DNA of 64,000 bases from Mycobacterium numidiamassiliense (GCF_900157365.1 NZ_FUEZ01000004.1:496001-560000), one strand, 5' to 3'. Counted from the stretch's first letter, positions 48,583 to 58,654 are shown. Numbers and translations: made by a program. The notes: generated from the letters alone by a model not told the origin.

Positions 48583-49284
48583 TTATGCCTCGATCTGCCC
48601 GGCGATACGTCGTTCGATGCTGGCCCGCGCCGGGGCGGGCAACACGATAAGGCCGTCGAGTTCCCTGCCGGCCCGGGCGTACGCGTTCTGGCGTTCCTCA
48701 CGGGTGGCCGCTTCGTCCTGCGCCAGGTGCAGCAGGTTCTGGGCGCGCGCCATCCGCTGTTGTTCGTCTTCGGAGAAGTCGCTGCGGCGCCGCCGAATCG
48801 CCTCCGCCTCGGCGACCTCGAACGCGCTGATGTACTCGTGGACGGCGTTGCGATATTCGGATTGCGCGGCGCGATCGCCAGACAGGGCGTCGACGTCCTG
48901 CGGGCGGTCCGGGCGCAGCAGGTCCGCGTGCCGCTTCGCCTTGTGGAACGCGACGGTCAGCGGATCACGCATATCGGTCATCAGCGGGAAGTCCAGCGAC
49001 TTGGCGATGTCGACTTCGTAGTCCAGCCAGCGGGCGTCGGCACGACCGTGTGCCTCAAGGAGTTTGGCGAGTTCGCGCCGCGAGGTCTCCTCGTTGTCCC
49101 GCGTCCGGCCGGAGGCTTGCGCGATGGCGATCTTGGCCTGCTGTTTAAGCCGGTACCGTTCCATCCGTCGCTCCGCGCGACGCTCGTTGGCGGCGGTCAC
49201 CGCCCTGATGCCGGTGCCGATCGCACCCGCGAACGGGAAGATCAGCCACCAGAAGTTCGCGGCGAAATGCAGCACCGGGGTCAC
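48583..49284 (-). CDS. Membrane-anchored coiled-coil protein of unknown function
   Basis: 233 residues from the GTG at 49284. An N-terminal hydrophobic segment (FAANFWWLIFPFAGAIGTG) is followed by a strongly charged helical region (ERRAERRMERYRLKQQAK). More helices rich in Glu, Arg and Ala come next, with heptad-like spacing. No enzyme motif. It ends 2 bp from the convergent TerC-like gene. I do not recall it at this site in M. tuberculosis. The ribosome site is weak (GGCGAG). Confidence 0.75.
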   Translation of the reverse strand: MTPVLHFAANFWWLIFPFAGAIGTGIRAVTAANERRAERRMERYRLKQQAKIAIAQASGRTRDNEETSRRELAKLLEAHGRADARWLDYEVDIAKSLDFPLMTDMRDPLTVAFHKAKRHADLLRPDRPQDVDALSGDRAAQSEYRNAVHEYISAFEVAEAEAIRRRRSDFSEDEQQRMARAQNLLHLAQDEAATREERQNAYARAGRELDGLIVLPAPARASIERRIAGQIEA

Positions 49285-49342
49285 CTCGCCAGGATGCCAC
49301 CGAGAATCGCGGAGTGGGGTGGGCGCGGTTACGCCAGCAGCG

Positions 49343-49831
49343 TTAGTGCCCCTCGGCTTTGAACCGCTCGATCGAGCGCTCAACTTCGGCTTCGGCTTCG
49401 GCCCGGCCGACCCAGTCGGCCGCCTTGACGTATTTGCCCGGCTCCAGAGCCTTGTATTGGGAGAAGAAGTGCTTGATGACGTCCAGTTCGTAGGCCGGGA
49501 CGTCACCGATGTCCTGGATGTGATCCCACCGGTGGTCGCCGGCCGGAACGCACAACACCTTGGCGTCGCCGCCGGCCTCGTCGGTCATCTCGAACATGCC
49601 GACCGGACGTGCCTCCACCAGAACGCCGGGGAACAGTGGCTGCGGCAACAGCACTAGGGCGTCCAACGGGTCGCCGTCTTCGCCGAGGGTGTCCTCGATG
49701 AACCCGTAATCGGTCGGGTAGACCATCGACGTGTACAGGTAGCGATCAAGTTTCACCCGCCCCGTCTTGTGATCGACCTCGTACTTGTTCCGCTGGCCTT
49801 TGGGGATCTCAATGACCACGTCGAATTGCAC
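49343..49831 (-). CDS. ppa: Inorganic pyrophosphatase
   Basis: Family I soluble pyrophosphatase of 162 residues. It hydrolyses PPi and drives biosynthetic reactions. The signature DGDPLD gives metal ligands D52, D54 and D57. The active-site lysines and tyrosine are in [12 protein letters not shown] and [22 protein letters not shown] lies upstream of the ATG. It is divergent from the DacB-type carboxypeptidase gene. Confidence 0.97.
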   Translation of the reverse strand: MQFDVVIEIPKGQRNKYEVDHKTGRVKLDRYLYTSMVYPTDYGFIEDTLGEDGDPLDALVLLPQPLFPGVLVEARPVGMFEMTDEAGGDAKVLCVPAGDHRWDHIQDIGDVPAYELDVIKHFFSQYKALEPGKYVKAADWVGRAEAEAEVERSIERFKAEGH

Positions 49832-49952
49832 TGCTCGGCTCCTTTGAAGAATCGGTCGGCCCGGTAGATCCGTTGCGTCGCGGGTTCACCCTAGCCGAGA
49901 GGTCAGAACGGGGAACGGTTCGGCAGAATGGGATCAAACAGTCAGGAGTTCC

Positions 49953-51338
49953 ATGGGTCCTACTCGCCGGCGGAGATCCACCCAAGTGTTCGTCGGGTTA
50001 GCCGTGCTGGCGTTTATCGCCGCGGTGGTCGTGGCCGCGATGTTCTTCACGACGGGTATTCACGGCACTGCCGGCACGCGAGCCTCGGTACCCCCGCCGC
50101 GCCCGCCCGCGGTGAAGCCGGGAATGGTGCCCGTCACCGACACCGCCGAGACACCCAGCGCCCCCAGCCTGGCGGCCGTGTTGGGGCCCGCCGCCGCCGA
50201 TCCCAACCTGGGCAGGCTGGGCGGGCGGATCACTGACGCCATCACCGGCAAGGAACTGTGGCAGGTCGCCGATGATCTGCCGCTCGTACCCGCGTCGACC
50301 AACAAAGTGCTCACTGCGGCCGCCGCGCTGCTGAGCCTGGACAGCCAGGCCAGGATCAGCACCCGGGTCGTGGCCGGTAGCCCGAACGCCCAGGGGCCCA
50401 TCGTCCTGGTGGGCGCCGGGGATCCGACGCTGTCGGCGGCGCCGCCCGGCGTCGACACCTGGTACCGGGGTGCGCCCAGGATCAGCGACCTGGTCGAGCA
50501 GATCCACCGCAGCGGCATGACGCCGACCGCGGTGCAGGTGGACGTCTCGGCGTTCAGCGGCCCGACGCTGGCGCAGGGCTGGGATCCCACCGATGTCGAC
50601 AACGGCGACATCGCACCGATCGAGTCGACGATGATCGACGCCGGACGCATCCAGCCGAGCACCGTCAACTCGAGACGATCGCGGACCCCGGCGCTGGACG
50701 CCGGGCGCGAGCTGGCCAAGGCCCTCGGCATGGATCCCGGGGCGGTGACGATCGCGACTGCACCGTCGGGGGCGCGGCAGCTGGCCGTGGTGCAGTCGGC
50801 GCCGTTGGTGGTGCGGCTGAACGAGATGATGGACCACTCCGACAACGTGTTGGCCGAATGCATCGCCCGTGAGGTGGCCGGCGCGACCAATCGGCCGCGA
50901 AGCTTCGCCGGCGCGGTCGACGCGGTGACCAACCGACTGGGCACCGCGCACATCGACACCACCGGTGCCGCGCTGCAGGATTCGAGCGGGCTGTCGGTCG
51001 ACGACCGTCTGACCGCGAAGACCCTCGACGGCACGGTGCAGGCGGCCGCGGGGCCCGACCAGCCGTCGCTGCGGGCGCTGCTCGATCTGCTGCCGATCGC
51101 CGGTGGCAGCGGGACGCTGGCCGACCGCTTCCTCGACTCGGCCACCAACCAGGGCCCGGCCGGCTGGTTGCGGGCCAAGACGGGCTCGCTGACCGCCATC
51201 AATTCGCTGGTCGGCGTCGTCACCGACCGCAGCGGTCGCGTCCTGACCTTCGCGTTCATCTCCAATGCCGCCGGCCCAAACGGCCGCAATGCGATGGATG
51301 CCCTGGCCGGCAAGCTGTGGACTTGTGGTTGCTCATGA
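49953..51338 (+). CDS. D-Ala-D-Ala carboxypeptidase, DacB/PBP4 type (Rv3627c-like)
   Basis: Family S13 penicillin-binding protein of 461 residues acting on peptidoglycan stem peptides outside the membrane. An N-terminal anchor or signal (VFVGLAVLAFIAAVVVAAMF) is followed by a Pro-rich linker, S115-T-N-K118 with nucleophile Ser, SDN in MMDHSDNVLAE near 295, and KTGS near 409. All three motifs are intact. AGGAG lies before the ATG. The stop overlaps the next gene as ATGA. It heads a four-gene run ending at hpt. Confidence 0.92.
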   Translation: MGPTRRRRSTQVFVGLAVLAFIAAVVVAAMFFTTGIHGTAGTRASVPPPRPPAVKPGMVPVTDTAETPSAPSLAAVLGPAAADPNLGRLGGRITDAITGKELWQVADDLPLVPASTNKVLTAAAALLSLDSQARISTRVVAGSPNAQGPIVLVGAGDPTLSAAPPGVDTWYRGAPRISDLVEQIHRSGMTPTAVQVDVSAFSGPTLAQGWDPTDVDNGDIAPIESTMIDAGRIQPSTVNSRRSRTPALDAGRELAKALGMDPGAVTIATAPSGARQLAVVQSAPLVVRLNEMMDHSDNVLAECIAREVAGATNRPRSFAGAVDAVTNRLGTAHIDTTGAALQDSSGLSVDDRLTAKTLDGTVQAAAGPDQPSLRALLDLLPIAGGSGTLADRFLDSATNQGPAGWLRAKTGSLTAINSLVGVVTDRSGRVLTFAFISNAAGPNGRNAMDALAGKLWTCGCS

Positions 51339-52387
51339 CCACATCGGCTGACCTGACCATCGGTACCGCTGTCGACTGGCGCTTCGCGGCCACCGTCGGG
51401 CAGCGGCTGGCTCGGCCCGGCCCGCCGTCCAGCGACTACACCCGCCGCCAGGCGATCACGGAGCTGACGAGTTCGGCCGCGAAGGCCGAACCGCTGGTGC
51501 GCGACGTGACGGGGTTGGCCACCGAGGGAGCGATACCGGCGGCCCGCGTGGTCGATCGCGGCGAGTGGGTCGGCGCGGCGGCCGAGTCGATGCGGCTGAT
51601 GATGAACGGCACCGAGAAGCCCCGCGGATTTCTCACCGGCCGCATCACCGGCGCCCAGACGGGTGCGGTGCTGGCGTTCGTGTCGTCGGGGATCCTCGGT
51701 CAATACGACCCGTTCGCCGCGGATCGCGAAGGTTGTCTGCTGCTGGTCTATCCGAATGTCATTGCCGTCGAGCGTCAGCTGCGTATCGCGCCCGCCGATT
51801 TCCGGTTGTGGGTGTGCCTGCACGAGGTGACCCACCGGGTGCAGTTCACCGCCAACCGCTGGCTGGCCGACTACATGTCGCAGGGGCTCGCGCTGCTGAC
51901 CCGCGACGCCGGCGAGGACGTCGGGCAGGTGGCGGGCAGGCTCGCCGAGTATGTCCGTAACCGCGGGGTGGGGACGCCGGACGCGGACGGCAGCTCGCCG
52001 GGGATTCTGGGCGTGGTGCGCGCCGTGCAGTCCGAGCCGCAGCGCCAGGCCCTGGACCAGCTGCTGGTGCTGGGCACGCTGCTGGAGGGCCACGCCGATC
52101 ATGTGATGGATGCGGTCGGGCCGATGGCGGTGCCGTCGGTCGCCCTCATCCGCCGTCGATTCGACGAGCGGCGCCAACGCAAGCAACCGCCGCTGCAGCG
52201 CCTCATGCGTGCCCTGCTGGGGCTGGACGCCAAGCTCATCCAGTACACCCGCGGCAAGGCGTTCGTCGACCACGTGGTGGGCCGGGTGGGAATGGAACGG
52301 TTCAACACCGTCTGGTCGGGCCCCGATACGTTGCCGCTGCCCGCCGAGATCGAAGACCCTCAGCGATGGATCGACCGGGTGCTGTAG
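51335..52387 (+). CDS. Zincin-like metallopeptidase family protein (DUF2342, Rv3626c-like)
   Basis: 350 residues. HEVTH at 163-167 is the HExxH zinc motif, and a third ligand candidate is in LLEGHADHVMD. It belongs to the actinobacterial DUF2342/zincin-like type 2 family; peptidase activity is not proven. It starts at the ATG at 51335, overlapping the DacB-like gene by 4 bp, and its last 22 bp overlap tilS. The stable neighbourhood with tilS is common in actinobacteria. Confidence 0.9.
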   Translation: MTTSADLTIGTAVDWRFAATVGQRLARPGPPSSDYTRRQAITELTSSAAKAEPLVRDVTGLATEGAIPAARVVDRGEWVGAAAESMRLMMNGTEKPRGFLTGRITGAQTGAVLAFVSSGILGQYDPFAADREGCLLLVYPNVIAVERQLRIAPADFRLWVCLHEVTHRVQFTANRWLADYMSQGLALLTRDAGEDVGQVAGRLAEYVRNRGVGTPDADGSSPGILGVVRAVQSEPQRQALDQLLVLGTLLEGHADHVMDAVGPMAVPSVALIRRRFDERRQRKQPPLQRLMRALLGLDAKLIQYTRGKAFVDHVVGRVGMERFNTVWSGPDTLPLPAEIEDPQRWIDRVL

Positions 52388-53337
52388 GGCAGCTGCGCGC
52401 CGCTGTCGAGGCGTTCGCCAAGGCCCATCTGGACGTCGACGACCAATGGTGTGTTGCGCTGTCGGGCGGCCCGGATTCGTTGGCGTTGACGGCCGTCGCC
52501 GCGCAGCTGCGGCCCACCACCGCCTGCATCGTTGACCATGGCCTGCAGCCTGGGTCGGCGGCGGTCGCCGAAACCGCGCGCGCCCAAGCCTTCGCACTGG
52601 GATGCGTTGACGCACACGTGATTTGCGTGCAGGTGGGCAGCCCATTTGGTCCGAAGGGCGGGCCCGAGGCGGCGGCGCGGGCCGCCCGCTATGCGGCCCT
52701 GAGCGCCCACCGGCACGGGCCCGTGCTGTTGGCGCACACCCTCGACGACCAGGCCGAGACGGTGCTGCTGGGGCTGGGCCGTGGTTCCGGGGCGCGTTCG
52801 ATCGCGGGGATGCGCCCGCACGATCCGCCGTGGTGCAGGCCGCTGCTGGGTGTTCGCCGGGCCACCACGCATGCCGCCTGCCGTGAGCTGGGTCTGACCC
52901 CGTGGCAGGACCCGCACAACAGCGACCCCCGCTTCACCCGTGCCCGGCTGCGCCTTGAGGTGCTGCCGCTGCTGGAGGACGTGCTGGGCGGCGGAGTTGC
53001 CGAAGCGCTGGCCCGCACTGCGACGGCACTGCGCGAGGACACCGAGCTGATCGACGCGCTGGCCGCCGCGGCCCTGCCGGAGGCGGACACGGGCGCTGGG
53101 TTGCGAGTCGAGGCGCTGGCCGGGTTGGCCGACCCGGTGCGGCGCCGGGTGATCCGCGGCTGGCTGCTGGCCGGCGGTGCGACCGGGCTCACTGACAAGC
53201 AGATCCGCGGGGTGGACACGCTGGTCACCGCGTGGCGCGGGCAGGGCGGAGTGGCGGTCGGCTCCGCGCTGCGGGGCGAGCGATTGTTCGCCGCGCGGCG
53301 CGACGGTGTGCTCTTTCTGCGCCGTGAGCCTGTGTAA
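52366..53337 (+). CDS. tilS: tRNA(Ile)-lysidine synthase TilS (MesJ)
   Basis: N-type PP-loop ATPase that converts C34 to lysidine in tRNA-Ile(CAU), letting it read AUA. The PP-loop is SGGPDS at 33-38, with the further motif [17 protein letters not shown]. The 323-residue length is the short form with an N-terminal catalytic domain and a brief substrate domain. The ATG lies 22 bp inside the preceding gene. The hpt gene follows 50 bp later, an arrangement kept across many bacteria. Confidence 0.95.
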   Translation: MDRPGAVGQLRAAVEAFAKAHLDVDDQWCVALSGGPDSLALTAVAAQLRPTTACIVDHGLQPGSAAVAETARAQAFALGCVDAHVICVQVGSPFGPKGGPEAAARAARYAALSAHRHGPVLLAHTLDDQAETVLLGLGRGSGARSIAGMRPHDPPWCRPLLGVRRATTHAACRELGLTPWQDPHNSDPRFTRARLRLEVLPLLEDVLGGGVAEALARTATALREDTELIDALAAAALPEADTGAGLRVEALAGLADPVRRRVIRGWLLAGGATGLTDKQIRGVDTLVTAWRGQGGVAVGSALRGERLFAARRDGVLFLRREPV

Positions 53338-53387
53338 ACGCCAGGCCGCCGTTGGTGATTCGCGCGCTGGCGTGGCAATCTGTGGGC

Positions 53388-53993
53388 GTGGCCCAGATCC
53401 CCTCGGCGATCACCCCCGATCCGCCGCTGGAGCTGTACCCGGGGGACATCAAGTCGGTGCTGCTCACGACCGACCAGATTCAGGCCCGCATCGCCGAGCT
53501 CGGCGAGGAAATCGGCAACCACTATCGCGCCAGCGCCGCCGCGACGGGGCAGGATCTGCTGCTGATCACCGTGCTCAAGGGCGCGGTGATCTTCGTCACG
53601 GACCTGGCCCGCTCGATTCCCATGCCGACGCAGTTCGAATTCATGGCCGTCAGCTCCTACGGCTCTTCGACGTCGTCGTCGGGCGTGGTGCGAATCCTCA
53701 AGGACTTGGACCGCGACATCAACGATCGCGACGTGCTGATCGTTGAGGACGTCGTCGACTCCGGCCTGACCCTGTCCTGGCTGCTGCGCAATTTGAAAAC
53801 CCGGCATCCGCGTTCGTTGCGGGTGTGCACGCTGCTTCGTAAGCCGGACGCGGTGCGCGCCAACGTCGAAATCTCTTACGTGGGCTTCGATATCCCCAAC
53901 GAGTTCGTGGTCGGCTACGGCCTTGATTACGACGAGCGTTACCGCGACCTGTCCTACATCGGGACCCTCGACCCCAGGATTTACGAGGAGTAG
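53388..53993 (+). CDS. hpt: Hypoxanthine-guanine phosphoribosyltransferase
   Basis: Purine salvage enzyme, 201 residues from the GTG at 53388. The PRPP-binding loop is [14 protein letters not shown] at 116-129, the N-terminal catalytic segment [16 protein letters not shown], and the flexible loop [11 protein letters not shown]. The C-terminal part [17 protein letters not shown] is family-typical. In M. tuberculosis the start is slightly further upstream; a start at 53352 would add 12 residues. Confidence 0.95.
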   Translation: MAQIPSAITPDPPLELYPGDIKSVLLTTDQIQARIAELGEEIGNHYRASAAATGQDLLLITVLKGAVIFVTDLARSIPMPTQFEFMAVSSYGSSTSSSGVVRILKDLDRDINDRDVLIVEDVVDSGLTLSWLLRNLKTRHPRSLRVCTLLRKPDAVRANVEISYVGFDIPNEFVVGYGLDYDERYRDLSYIGTLDPRIYEE

Positions 53994-54056
53994 CCGGCCG
54001 GACTCAGTCGAGCGTCCACACCGCCGCGCCCGGCTACGCCGCGCTTGCGATCGCCA

Positions 54057-54800
54057 CTAGTCCAGCTCCCACACCGCCGTCACCGAGAAGCTCACCGTCT
54101 GCTGGCCGGGCTCTAGCGGGACCGCGGTCGGCATGGCCTTCGGCGGAGCCGCAGGCCCGCCTGCGGTAGGCGAAGCGCCGGTGGCCTCCGAGATGGACAG
54201 CACCTTGCCCAGGCGCAATCCGGCCAGCTGGGCGTACTGATCGGCCCGGTTCTTGGCGTCGTTGAAAGCCCGCGCGCGTGCGTCCTTGACAAGCTGCGAG
54301 TCGTCGGCGATGGAGTAGCTGACCGAATTGATCCGGGTCGCGTCGCCGCCGGTGCCGACGATCAGCGCCAGCATGCGTGACGCAGCGTCGGTCGGGTGGA
54401 TCTTGATCTGGATGGCGTTGGTGGCCCGATAGCCGGTGATGATCGCGGTGCCGTTGGGTCCTGGATTGCTGTATTGCGGCTGCAGGGTGACCTCGGTGGT
54501 GCTGATGTCTTTGCGGTCCTGGCCCGCGCCGACGAGCGCGTTGATGACCGCCTGCTGACGGTCGTTGGTCTGGTTCATCGCGGCCGTGACATCGGTAGCG
54601 GTGAATTCGATACCGACGTCGGCGGTCAGGGTATCCGGGACGCCCTGCACCTGACCCGATCCGAGCACGGTCACCTGCCGCGGATTCGCTCCCGGTGCCG
54701 GCGTCGAATTGTGCTTGTCGCACCCCGCCATGGCGGCCGTGGCCAGGCCGGTCGCGGCCAGCGCAATCGTCCAGCGAGCAAATCTTCGTGCGGTCGCCAT
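54057..54800 (-). CDS. lpqG: SIMPL-domain lipoprotein, LpqG-like
   Basis: 247 residues. The signal ends in lipobox AMAGC with lipidated C27. The SIMPL (DUF541) fold is marked by VLGSGQVQGVPDTLTADVGI and YRATNAIQIKI, with the helix AFNDAKNRADQYAQLAG. The function of these periplasmic proteins is unclear; some relate to oxidative stress. The ATG at 54800 is preferred over a GTG at 54809. It is convergent with hpt. The position after hpt matches LpqG in M. tuberculosis (Rv3623). Confidence 0.85.
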   Translation of the reverse strand: MATARRFARWTIALAATGLATAAMAGCDKHNSTPAPGANPRQVTVLGSGQVQGVPDTLTADVGIEFTATDVTAAMNQTNDRQQAVINALVGAGQDRKDISTTEVTLQPQYSNPGPNGTAIITGYRATNAIQIKIHPTDAASRMLALIVGTGGDATRINSVSYSIADDSQLVKDARARAFNDAKNRADQYAQLAGLRLGKVLSISEATGASPTAGGPAAPPKAMPTAVPLEPGQQTVSFSVTAVWELD

Positions 54801-54827
54801 GCCTGGCACCCTAGCGCGACCGGGGCC

Positions 54828-55806
54828 TCAGAAGGGAGGGTCGATCGGCAAGGATGCTGGGGCCGGTTCGTCGGGAGTCCAATCCGCAGGTAGTTCTTCC
54901 GGCTCCCGCGGATCATTGATCCAGGTGCAGAACGGGCTGGTGCTCGGTGCGTCCTTGAAGGCAAACAGCATGTCGCGCATGTGGTTTCGGAACTGTCGTG
55001 CTTTGATTTCCTGCCGACGCGCTTCTTTGCGTCCGGTTATGCTTGCGCGCCTGCGTAATTCGAGAGCTTCGCTGCTTCGGCCTGCTGCGCCTGCTGGGTG
55101 TCGGCGCGGCGCATGCGGGCGCGTGACGGCGGAAAGAGATCCGCACCGGCCGGTGAGGTCCGATAGGTTCGCCCGGTGGGGGACGTCCAGATGACGGTGC
55201 CGTCGAGCAGTTGAGTATCTTGCCATCCACTGTGGAAAGTCTTGAGTCGATGATGTTGTCGGCAAAGGCATTTGAGGTTGCCCATGACCGTGATCCCACC
55301 GTGCCCTAAATCTCGGCCATCCCGTCGTCGAGGGCGTTGATTCCGATGTGCCGGTCGTCCTCGGCGGCAACCCGGCGCTCGCGGGCGGCGTCGGGGTCCG
55401 TGGCGCGCGCGGTGGCATCGACGGCGTTGACGATCCGCAGCTTCGACCAGCCGTGCCAGTTGCCGGTGCGCGTTGCCAGCGACTGGTCGACCTTCGCGCT
55501 CAGCTTGTCGTCAGAGAGCGAATCAGTGCGGCTGAGGATCAACCGTACTGTCCGCCAATCGGTTCGACCCTCGGCCCTCGCCCCGTTCTTCCTCGGCCAC
55601 CCGATACCGCAGCAATGCCGCACCGCCGCCATGCGGCGAGCCGTCAACATCGACTCCTGCCGATGCAGGGACTCGGCAACCGCCACCGGAGCGGCGGGGT
55701 CAGGTTCGCACTCGAATATACATTCGATGCTAGACGAAACGTCCGACAGGTCGAACGGCCGCGTTGTCGGTGGTGGATAACTGGCGGGGCGAGGCGCATC
55801 GTGCAC
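54828..55806 (-). pseudogene. 13E12-repeat-family (DUF222/HNH) gene, broken
   Basis: Pieces of one 13E12-family protein lie in three frames. The first part (55806-55306) has SLHRQESMLTARRMAAV, then a jump to EGRTDWRTVRLILSRTD and [19 protein letters not shown]. The family's middle section is missing. The HNH part (about 55310-55037) reads [20 protein letters not shown] and [20 protein letters not shown]. The C-terminal end (about 55040-54828, third frame) reads WINDPREPEELPADWTPDE. At least two deletions and two frame changes are visible, so no nuclease is made. 13E12 genes are repeated in mycobacteria and are thought mobile. Confidence 0.82.
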
Positions 55807-56194
55807 AGTCGTCCATCAGTTCTTTGATCACGGTCACGGCAGCCGAGTCTGCGCCGACGAACAGCGCCGACTTGCAAACTTTGACGAAACAGGTGGCCCG
55901 GCCCGACAGCGGCGAGCTGGTCAGGGTGGTGGGCGATAGCCGGGTTACCGCAAGAAGTGTTTCGTCAGCAGGCAGGGCGGCGCAGATGTCGCCATAGTTC
56001 AGTGAGGTGACGGCATCACACGAGCAGCCGAGGACCTCGGTGAACGCTGCGTTGGCGAACAGGACCGCACCGTCGTCCGCTACGACCACGGCGGCTAGCG
56101 GGTGTTCCTCGAGCGCCCGGAGGGCGGGGATTCGACGCCATTCGACCCGTGGGGAATCGATTGGCCGGCGCACAAAATCGCGCTGTGACGACAA
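55730..56194 (-). CDS. PAS-domain protein, orphan
   Basis: 154 residues with a PAS core: ALEEHPLAAVVVADDGAVLF, ANAAFTEVLG, and a C-terminal strand (GRATCFVKVCKSALFVG). No output domain follows; the protein is a lone sensor domain or a truncated one. It starts with TTG at 56194 and lacks a ribosome site. Its end overlaps the 5' end of the pseudogene by 77 bp, so one of them is mis-bounded. 56195-56462 holds no gene that I can support. Confidence 0.55.
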   Translation of the reverse strand: MSSQRDFVRRPIDSPRVEWRRIPALRALEEHPLAAVVVADDGAVLFANAAFTEVLGCSCDAVTSLNYGDICAALPADETLLAVTRLSPTTLTSSPLSGRATCFVKVCKSALFVGADSAAVTVIKELMDDCARCASPRQLSTTDNAAVRPVGRFV

Positions 56195-56462
56195 AATGAA
56201 CCCAACTGCTCGTGCGCTGCTTTTCCAACGCAGGGCGGTCCTAGATTCAGTGCCGAAGCACCGAGAAATCCAGTCGGCTGCGGCCGGACGGTTCGCAGTC
56301 GGACGGCGCTCTCCCCGCGATGATCATAAGCCTAAAGTTGCCCCTGGGGCGAGGTTGAAAGTACAAGCGGTGCAGCAGAACCAGCGTCCCGGCTTCCGGC
56401 CCAAGCTGGGGCCGTATCGAGCATGTTGAAACGTGATGCCGATTTCGTTGGCGCAGCTGGCC

Positions 56463-57476
56463 TTAGGGCGTGACGAGAATCTTGCAGTGCCGCTCGGGGT
56501 CGGCCAGGTCGTCGAACGCCGCGCCGACTCCGTCCAGGCCCACCTCACCGGTGATCATCGGCGCGACATCGATCTCGCCCTCGGCGAGCGCGCGCAGCGA
56601 TTCGGCGAATTCCTCCGGGGTTTGCGCGAGCACGAATTGCACGTTGATCTCCTTGGCGATCGCGAAGAACGGGTGCACCTCATCGGGTTGCATGCACACC
56701 CCGGCGACCACCAGTCGGGTCCCCCACCGCGCCCGCCGCAAGACGTCATCGATGATCCCCGGCACCCCGACCGCTTCAAACACCACCCTGGCCTTGACGG
56801 AGTCGAACGGCGATCCCTGTGCCGGATCCAGCACCTGATGCGCGCCCATCGCGGTGGCGAGCTCGCGCCGCTTCGGTGAAAAGTCAGCAGCCACAATGCT
56901 TTCCACACCGCGGAGCCGGAGGGCGGCGATGATCGCGATACCGATCGGGCCGCACCCGATCACCAGCGCCGTTTCGCCGCGCTCGATGTTGGACTTGTTG
57001 ACGGCATGCAACCCCACCGACATGGGTTCGGTCAGGGCGGCATGCCTGGGGTCGAGCCCATTGGGAATGGGCAGCAGCAGGGGAGCGGAAAGCAGGATCC
57101 GCTCGGCGTAGCCGCCGAGTGTGCTGTTGCTGTAGACCATTGGATCGAATCCTTTGGCGGACAATAAGATCGGCAACGACGTCACCATGGTTCCGGCCGG
57201 ATGGGTGTCGGTGTCGGGGCCGGCTTCGAGGATCTCGGCGCTGAATTCGTGGCCCATGAAGATGTCGCGACTCAGGTCGACGTCCATGGCACCGGCCGCG
57301 CCGGCCGCCTCGGCCGTCATCTTCAGCACCTGGGACCCATGGGCGGCGAAATGCAAGTCGGAGCCACAGATTCCACACGATCGCACGGCAACCAGGACCT
57401 GACCGGGTCCGGGCACCGGGTCCGCCACGTCATCCCGGTAGACCATCCGGCCGTCACGTAATACCGAGGCCCGCAT
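56463..57476 (-). CDS. Zinc-dependent alcohol dehydrogenase (MDR family)
   Basis: 337 residues of the medium-chain dehydrogenase family. Catalytic zinc ligands lie in CGICGSD (C34/C37 region) and GHE (H76, E77). Nucleotide motif is GCGPIG. The Cys4 structural-zinc lobe is absent, as in several NAD(P)-dependent subgroups. The substrate is unknown. It begins one base inside the stop of the monooxygenase gene (TAATG), so it is coupled to it. Confidence 0.85.
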   Translation of the reverse strand: MRASVLRDGRMVYRDDVADPVPGPGQVLVAVRSCGICGSDLHFAAHGSQVLKMTAEAAGAAGAMDVDLSRDIFMGHEFSAEILEAGPDTDTHPAGTMVTSLPILLSAKGFDPMVYSNSTLGGYAERILLSAPLLLPIPNGLDPRHAALTEPMSVGLHAVNKSNIERGETALVIGCGPIGIAIIAALRLRGVESIVAADFSPKRRELATAMGAHQVLDPAQGSPFDSVKARVVFEAVGVPGIIDDVLRRARWGTRLVVAGVCMQPDEVHPFFAIAKEINVQFVLAQTPEEFAESLRALAEGEIDVAPMITGEVGLDGVGAAFDDLADPERHCKILVTP

Positions 57477-58654
57477 TACTTCACCCCGCCCTTCTCGTCG
57501 ACGTGCTGCGTGATGGCCGCCACCACGGCCTCACCCGCGCGTCCGATCAGTTGATCGCGATGACTTCGCGCCCACTCATGCGACGAGCGCGCCGCTTCCA
57601 GTTGTCCCTTGAAATGTGGAATCACCTTGCGGGCCAACAGGTCATAGCAATGATAGGTCGCCTCCGGCGAGGCCCAGTCATGGCCGAGCATCAGCAGCGT
57701 CCCGAATCCACCCGAGCGCTCGAGCAGGTCTTCGATGTGCGCGATCGCATCGTCGGGTGTGCCGATGCAGCAGTTCCCCGCGGCCGCATAGTTTTCCACG
57801 AACTCGTACGGCGTCTGCGTGTCGTCGATGGTGTTGGCCAGCGGGACGAATCCGGCCGCACCGAAGTAATTGGCGAAATCTTGCAGGCCGTAGGTGCAGT
57901 CGCTGATCGCCTGCTCGCGGGTGTCTGCGACATGCATGATGCTCAGCACCCGCCAATCGGCCCGGTCCGGCTCGCCGCGGCGGGCTTTGGCGGCCTGTTC
58001 GCGCACGATGTCCCAGGTGGTTTCCAGGGCGGCGAAGCCACCGGGGACCGACATCGACAGCGACAGCAACGACGTGCCCAAGGAGCCCGCCAGTCGCGGG
58101 CCGGACGGGGAGATCATTGCGGCCGTGGCAATTTCCGGATACGGCGAGGTGTAGGGGCGGATATGCAATTGCGCGTCGCGCAGGGTGAACCAGTCGGAGT
58201 GCCGGTCGATGCGCTCGGTGGCGCCGGCGCGGAACAGCGCCAGGATCGCCTCGAGCGACTCCTGCATCATCCGCCGCTGCTCGACCGGGTCGATGCCCAT
58301 CATGTAAGCGTCCGACGGCAGCGCACCGGGGCCGGTCCCGAACATGACTCTGCCGCGGGTCAGGTGGTCCAGCAGCACCCAGCGATCGGCCACCATCAGC
58401 GGATGGTGATACGGCAGCGAGACCACGCCGGTGCCCAGCCGGATGTGCTTGGTCCGCTCCGCGGCGGCCGCGATGAACACCTCCGGGCAGGCGATCAACT
58501 CGTAGCCGCCGGAGTGGTGTTCGCCGAACCAGGCTTCGTCGAAGCCCAGGCGGTCCAGTGCCACGACCCGCTCCATGTCGTATTCCAGTGCCACGGTGGG
58601 GGATTGGCCGACCGGATGGAAGGGCGTGATAAAAACGCCGAACCGAAGGCTCAT
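57476..58654 (-). CDS. Luciferase-like flavin monooxygenase (Rv3618-like)
   Basis: Bacterial luciferase-like (LLM) monooxygenase of 392 residues. It begins MSLRFGVFITPFHPVGQSP and has FDEAWFGEHH, RLGTGVVSLPYHHPL and GRVMFGTGPGALPSDA, the usual barrel segments. It likely uses reduced flavin and O2. The substrate is unknown. The start overlaps ephA by ATGA (58651-58654) and the stop overlaps the dehydrogenase start, so the three proteins probably act on one substrate in sequence. Confidence 0.9.
   Translation of the reverse strand: MSLRFGVFITPFHPVGQSPTVALEYDMERVVALDRLGFDEAWFGEHHSGGYELIACPEVFIAAAAERTKHIRLGTGVVSLPYHHPLMVADRWVLLDHLTRGRVMFGTGPGALPSDAYMMGIDPVEQRRMMQESLEAILALFRAGATERIDRHSDWFTLRDAQLHIRPYTSPYPEIATAAMISPSGPRLAGSLGTSLLSLSMSVPGGFAALETTWDIVREQAAKARRGEPDRADWRVLSIMHVADTREQAISDCTYGLQDFANYFGAAGFVPLANTIDDTQTPYEFVENYAAAGNCCIGTPDDAIAHIEDLLERSGGFGTLLMLGHDWASPEATYHCYDLLARKVIPHFKGQLEAARSSHEWARSHRDQLIGRAGEAVVAAITQHVDEKGGVK

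Noticed and set aside
50060..52645. 861-codon open frame antisense to the DacB-like and zincin genes
   Set aside because: No ribosome site or family motif; the sense genes have clear catalytic motifs, so this is a GC-driven shadow.
54828..55418. 196-codon frame as a stand-alone gene
   Set aside because: Only its last third matches the 13E12 family; the first part is out of frame with the HNH segment that lies in another frame.
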